64,000 bases of DNA, from assembly GCA_025057155.1 (NCBI GenBank), contig JANWYD010000001.1, positions 62,001-126,000 of the forward strand. The letters are read 5' to 3'. This document shows, one piece after another, positions 60,547 through 64,000 of the stretch. The DNA comes from Chloroflexaceae bacterium (GTDB lineage Bacteria > Chloroflexota > Chloroflexia > Chloroflexales > Chloroflexaceae). Below the pieces are notes generated by a model. It had not been told where the DNA came from. It saw nothing but the letters and a program-made list of their open reading frames with translations, and ran no database searches. Both the position numbers and the translations under genes were made by a program. The first letter of the stretch is position 1. Each line of letters begins with the position of its first letter.

Positions 60547-63059
60547 GAGCTCCGGGGGCCATCTGGCGAGAACTGGTCGGCCGCCTGAGCCTGGCGAGCC
60601 GCCTCACCATCGCCATGCTGCTGGTGGCCATTCTGGCGATGGCCGGGCTGTTCTTCGAGTTGAGCCGGGCCAATCGCCAGGAGATCGAGCGCCTCCAGAC
60701 AACGGCGCTGCAACACAGCGCCGTTGACCTGGCGCGGCGCCTCGATGACCTGGTGCGCTCCGAGCGTAGCCGGGTGGCCAATCTGGCCCTCTCGCGCTCG
60801 GCGCAGGAGTTTATCGCCGTTCCTCCGGAGCGGCGCGCGCCGCTCTTCACTCCCACCCTGGCGGATTTCGGCAACTTCCTGGACTCGAATCAACCGTTCT
60901 ACCGCGCCGTCCTGTTGCTTGACCAGCGCGGCGAGGTGTTGCTGGCGACCGACGGGAGCTACATCGGCCTGCACTTCTCTGATAGCGCCTTCCTGCGCGC
61001 GGCGGGGCGCGGTGAGGTCTACATGTCCGACCCGGGTATCTCGCCTCTGGATCGCCAGCCAGTGATCTGGCTCGCGGCGCCGGTGCGTCGGCCCGACGCG
61101 CCTCCGGCAGCGCCGCCCGATGGCGTGATTGCCGTGGCGCTCGCGCCCGAAGAACTGTGGGAGGCCGTAGAGCGGGTGCGGATTGGCGAGAATGGCTACG
61201 CGATGCTGGTGGATGGCTATGGCATCCGTCTGGCCCACGGACGGGACCGCCGATATGTGTTTCGCGCTCTCGCTCCCCTCGCGCCCGATGACTGGGCCCG
61301 GCTCCGGCGTGAAGGGCGCTTCGCCGATCTGTCCCATCTGGCCGACACTGCCAATCAGGAACTCCTCGCCCTGGTGCGCGCGGCGCCGCCGCGTCCGGTG
61401 TTGATCCCGCTCCCTGGACCGGGGGCCGCGCGGGTCTTCTACAGCGTCGCGCCGCTGACCACCCGCGACTGGACGGTGGTGGCGATGCTCAGCGAGCGGG
61501 AGGTGCTGGCCCCGGCGGTAGGGGTGACCCTGCGCGGCATGGGGGTGACCCTGGTGGTGGTGGTGCTGCTGGGTCTGACGGTCGCCTGGGCGGCGCAGCG
61601 GCTGGTGCGTCCGGTGCCCCGGCTGGCTGCGGCGGCGCAACGCATCGCGAGCGGCGATCTGGCCGTGCCCGTACAGGTGGAGGGCAGCAGCGAGGTGCGG
61701 GCGCTGGCGCGAAACTTCGAGACGATGCGCCAGCATCTGGCGCAGGCGCGCGACGAACTGGCAGCCTGGGCGGCGAGTCTGGAGGCGCGCGTGGCCCGTC
61801 GCTCGCAGGAGCTGGCGGCCCTGGCTGAAGTGGTGGCGATGAGCAGTCACCGGCGCTCGCAGGAGGCCCTGCTGCGCACCGCCCTTGACCAGACCCTGCC
61901 GGTGATCGGGGCCGAGATGGGCGGGATCTGGCTGGGCGAACCTGACGGCGGCCTGCGTCTGGCGGTCTGGGCTGGCTTCGACCATGAGTTGCGGCAGGCC
62001 CTCAGTCGCTTTGCTCCCGGTGAAGGTCTCCTGGGGCAGGTTCATCAACAGGGCGAGCCTATGGCCCTGGCGGACATCAGCCAGTCGCCGCGCCTGTCGC
62101 GGGCGATCGTGCGGGAGCAGCGGTTGCACGCCTTCGCCGCCGTGCCGCTGCTGGTCAGCGGGCGCAGCCTGGGGGTGCTGGGCGTCTTCAGTCGTCTCCA
62201 CGGCGGGTTCTCCCCCGAGGCGCTGACGGTGGTCACTGCCATCGGGCAGCAGATCGCCCTGGCGCTGGAGAACCTCTCCCTGCTCGCCCGGGTCGAGGAG
62301 CAGGCCCGCAGTATGGCTGCGCTGCAGGAGCGCGAGCGGCTGGCCGGCGAGATCCACGATGGGGTGGCCCAGAACCTGAGCTACCTGTACATGCAACTTG
62401 ACCGGCTGGCCGATCAGGGGGGCCTGCCTGGCCCGCTGCGTGATGACCTGGCTCGTCTCCAGGGCGTGCTGGAGGCGACCACCGAGGAGGTGCGCCGGCT
62501 GATCGCCCGGTTGCAGGATCCGCAGCCGGCGCTGGTGTCGCTGGAGGAGCGCCTGCGGGAGGTGATCCGTTCCCTGAGCGATGAGGCAGGTTGCAGTATC
62601 AGCCTGACGGTAGCGCCGGGCAACGCTATGCGCGTGCCGGCGCCGGTCGAGGCCGAGGTCGGACGCATCCTGGGCGAGGCCATCCGCAATGCCGCGCGCC
62701 ACGGGCGGGCGACCCGCGTCTGGGTGGAACTGGAGCGGCGGGGTGATCTAGGCCGGGTGCGAGTGCGCGATAACGGCAGCGGGTTTGACCCGCACAGCGT
62801 CGGCGATAACGGACGCCGGCACTTTGGCCTGAAGGTGATGCGGGCGCGGGCGCAACGCATCGGCGGCGCGCTAACAATCGACAGCCATCCCGGCGCCGGC
62901 GCCTGCGTTGAGCTGGTCTGGCCCCTTGAGGCGGCCGCCCTGGCGGGCGAAGCATGGGCTGGCCCAGCTGACCTGGCAGCGGAACGCAACGGGCTGTCGG
63001 ATCTGCTGGTGGAGGTGGACCATGACGGAGCACACGCCGATCCGGGTCATGGTGGTTGA
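60543..63059 (+). CDS. Membrane sensor histidine kinase (extracellular domain, HAMP, GAF, HisKA_3)
   Basis: 838 residues, GTG start overlapping the SBP stop. First membrane helix about residues 18-40 (ASRLTIAMLLVAILAMAGLFFELSRAN). A ~270-residue extracellular Cache-like region follows (PSYIGLHFSDSAFLRAAGRGEVYMSDPGISPLDRQPVIWLAAPVR). Second helix and HAMP: VVVLLGLTVAWAAQRLVRPVPRLAAAAQRIASGDLAVPV. A GAF-type domain spans about residues 430-580. HisKA_3 dimerisation has ERERLAGEIHDGVAQNLSYLYMQLDRL with His605, and the HATPase domain shows NAARHGRATRVWVELE and RDNGSGFDPHSVGDNGRRHFGLKVMRARAQRIGGAL. It should phosphorylate the NarL-type regulator that overlaps its 3' end. The extracellular part may contact the SBP. 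Confidence 0.94.
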   Translation: MRAPGAIWRELVGRLSLASRLTIAMLLVAILAMAGLFFELSRANRQEIERLQTTALQHSAVDLARRLDDLVRSERSRVANLALSRSAQEFIAVPPERRAPLFTPTLADFGNFLDSNQPFYRAVLLLDQRGEVLLATDGSYIGLHFSDSAFLRAAGRGEVYMSDPGISPLDRQPVIWLAAPVRRPDAPPAAPPDGVIAVALAPEELWEAVERVRIGENGYAMLVDGYGIRLAHGRDRRYVFRALAPLAPDDWARLRREGRFADLSHLADTANQELLALVRAAPPRPVLIPLPGPGAARVFYSVAPLTTRDWTVVAMLSEREVLAPAVGVTLRGMGVTLVVVVLLGLTVAWAAQRLVRPVPRLAAAAQRIASGDLAVPVQVEGSSEVRALARNFETMRQHLAQARDELAAWAASLEARVARRSQELAALAEVVAMSSHRRSQEALLRTALDQTLPVIGAEMGGIWLGEPDGGLRLAVWAGFDHELRQALSRFAPGEGLLGQVHQQGEPMALADISQSPRLSRAIVREQRLHAFAAVPLLVSGRSLGVLGVFSRLHGGFSPEALTVVTAIGQQIALALENLSLLARVEEQARSMAALQERERLAGEIHDGVAQNLSYLYMQLDRLADQGGLPGPLRDDLARLQGVLEATTEEVRRLIARLQDPQPALVSLEERLREVIRSLSDEAGCSISLTVAPGNAMRVPAPVEAEVGRILGEAIRNAARHGRATRVWVELERRGDLGRVRVRDNGSGFDPHSVGDNGRRHFGLKVMRARAQRIGGALTIDSHPGAGACVELVWPLEAAALAGEAWAGPADLAAERNGLSDLLVEVDHDGAHADPGHGG

Positions 63060-63717
63060 CGACCACGGCCTGTTCCGCGACGGCATCGTGGAGGTGCTAC
63101 GTTCGCAGCCCGACATCGAGGTGGTGGGCGAGGCGGGCGATGGTCTCGAAGCCTGCGTGCTGGCCCAGAGCCTGCGCCCTGACGTGGTGTTGCTCGACAT
63201 CAACATGCCGGGGATGGACGGGATCGAAGCGGCGCGGGTGATCGCTCGCGAGGTTCCCTCATGCCAGATCGTGATGCTCACAGTGCGTGACGAGGATGAT
63301 CGCATCTTCGAAGCCCTGCGCGGGGGCGCGTCGGGGTATTTGTTGAAGACCATCCGCGGCCAGCAGTTGATCGAGATGGTGCGCGCGGCTGCTCGGGGCG
63401 AGGCTGCGGTCACTCCGGCGATCGCCACGCGCCTGCTGGCAGCGTTTCGCGCCACGGGGTCGCTAGCAGGCCCCTCGCCGGTCCCGGCGCCGCACCCCAT
63501 CCGTTCGGATGCCGGTGATGATCCCGATGCGCTGACTGCCCGCGAACAGGAGATCCTGGCGCTGATCGCTGCGGGACGTTCGGACAAGGAGATCGCCGCC
63601 GAACTGATGATCAGCCTGTACACGGTGAAGGCGCACGTGCGTGCCATCCTGGCCAAACTGCACGTGACCAGCCGCCGCGAGGCCGCCCGCCGGATGGGAG
63701 GATCAGGGAAAGCGTAG
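63022..63717 (+). CDS. NarL/FixJ-family response regulator
   Basis: 231 residues from ATG 63022, with GGAGGTGG upstream; the longer frame reads into the kinase. It overlaps the kinase by 38 bases. Receiver: DDH at residues 13-15, phosphoacceptor Asp59 in VVLLDINMPGMDGIEA, Thr in IVMLTVRDEDD and Lys in SGYLLKTIRG. LuxR-type HTH: LTAREQEILALIAAGRSDKEIAAELMISLYTVKAHVRAILAKLHVTSRREAARRM. It probably controls the following permease gene. Confidence 0.96.
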   Translation: MTEHTPIRVMVVDDHGLFRDGIVEVLRSQPDIEVVGEAGDGLEACVLAQSLRPDVVLLDINMPGMDGIEAARVIAREVPSCQIVMLTVRDEDDRIFEALRGGASGYLLKTIRGQQLIEMVRAAARGEAAVTPAIATRLLAAFRATGSLAGPSPVPAPHPIRSDAGDDPDALTAREQEILALIAAGRSDKEIAAELMISLYTVKAHVRAILAKLHVTSRREAARRMGGSGKA

Positions 63718-63749
63718 CCCTCCCAGTCCCTCCCCTCAGGAAGGGGCGT

Positions 63750-63768
63750 GGGGAAACCCGGTTTCCCC
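63750..63768. repeat. GGGGAAACC/GGTTTCCCC palindrome downstream of the regulator
   Basis: GGGGAAACCCGGTTTCCCC is a perfect 19-base palindrome about the central C, the best member of the family. It may also act as a hairpin terminator. Confidence 0.75.
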
Positions 63769-63848
63769 ACCTTCCTACAGGGGTTATTCGGATAGTTTCT
63801 TAGTCTCTGTGGTATGCAGCAAAGCCAAGCGGACAAGCGGATCAGATC

Positions 63849-63862
63849 AAGAACTAGTTCTT
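63849..63862. promoter_or_regulatory. Candidate operator: perfect 14-bp palindrome before the permease
   Basis: AAGAACTAGTTCTT lies about 110 bases before the ATG at 63972, downstream of the NarL-type gene. It is a plausible binding site for that regulator, though no NarL consensus is matched. Confidence 0.4.
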
Positions 63863-63971
63863 AACTCCCTCCCAACTCTTTCTTCACGAACGATGCGCTG
63901 CGCCAGGGCGCAGCCTACACTGGGTCCAACCAATCCAAGGCGCGAAGATTGATGAGACAAAGGAGCCTGCC

Positions 63972-64000
63972 ATGACCTGGACCCAGGTGTACACGCCGCT
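63972..64000 (+). CDS. Probable L-lactate permease, 5' end only
   Basis: ATG preceded by AAAGGAG at 63959. The nine visible codons read MTWTQVYTP, which matches the usual N-terminus of LctP/LldP-family lactate permeases (MTWxQVYTPL). Only the first nine full codons fall in the window, so the assignment is provisional. Its position after the SBP-kinase-regulator genes suggests signal-controlled expression. Confidence 0.55.

Noticed and set aside
60399-62702. Minus-strand open frame of 767 codons opposite the SBP and kinase genes
   Set aside because: The plus-strand genes carry intact lipobox, HAMP and kinase motifs; the antisense frame has none.

Overview
The window is about 64 kb of GC-rich chromosome with dense genes, mostly on the minus strand. 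Three things suggest a Chloroflexota bacterium, probably of the Chloroflexus/Roseiflexus branch: two Agl23-type membrane glycosyltransferase-like proteins, several DnaJ-like/TM/extracytoplasmic fusion proteins, and a soluble Hdr-fumarate reductase-oxoacid:ferredoxin oxidoreductase gene set. The lineage is inferred from gene content, with no rRNA to confirm it. Promoters of classical sigma-70 form (TTGACN-N17-TAYAAT) can be read at several places.

Layout. 1-7065: the 3' part of a phosphotransferase-fold gene, then two Agl23-like membrane proteins, one with a C-terminal NHL propeller. 7348-12470: a penicillin-acylase-type Ntn hydrolase, a GntR/FCD regulator and a J-domain membrane protein. 12775-14505: an orphan PAS histidine kinase on the plus strand. 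14756-26528: an 11-gene minus-strand operon, in transcription order double HdrA, MvhD, FrhB-like Fe-S protein, HdrC, HdrB, FrdB, FrdA, KorD, KorA, KorB, KorC. 27514-29575: trpD and trpC. 29840-36738: a zinc-ribbon/DUF4190 protein, a CAP-domain protein, long-form HPF, a GT4 glycosyltransferase, a YyaL-type thioredoxin-domain protein, tRNA-Gly(CCC) and an OmpR-type regulator. 36754-44867: a cytochrome c maturation locus (ccmA, B, C, D, E, F) followed by two proteins with HPD-less J-like domains, one carrying a TlpA/CcmG-like thioredoxin and the other a TPR-like region. 44939-47780: an alpha/beta hydrolase, a coiled-coil membrane protein and prmC. 47839-55078: prkA, yhbH (DUF444), a GT-C membrane protein and spoVR. 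55483-58951: a GT4 glycosyltransferase and a metalloprotease-like lipoprotein. 59272-64000: a substrate-binding lipoprotein, HAMP/GAF histidine kinase and NarL-type regulator, then the first codons of a probable lactate permease.

How the genes work together. The large operon looks like a cytoplasmic electron-transfer module joining fumarate/succinate chemistry to low-potential ferredoxin and 2-oxoacid oxidoreduction through Hdr-type flavin and iron-sulfur subunits. The ccm locus encodes System I haem delivery with a Cys-type CcmE. No classical CcmG, CcmH or CcmI is present, and the two J-like fusion proteins are natural candidates for those roles. The last four genes resemble an extracellular-solute-sensing system placed directly before a transporter.

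The intergenic DNA carries several distinct repeat families: a ~175-bp element with terminal inverted repeats in three copies, two families of short perfect palindromes, AATCCAAAATCC tracts lying just after stop codons, GTGGAGGT arrays facing their own complement, and ACCGCAGAG-type inverted repeats. One strongly structured segment (32176-32330) may be a small RNA gene.
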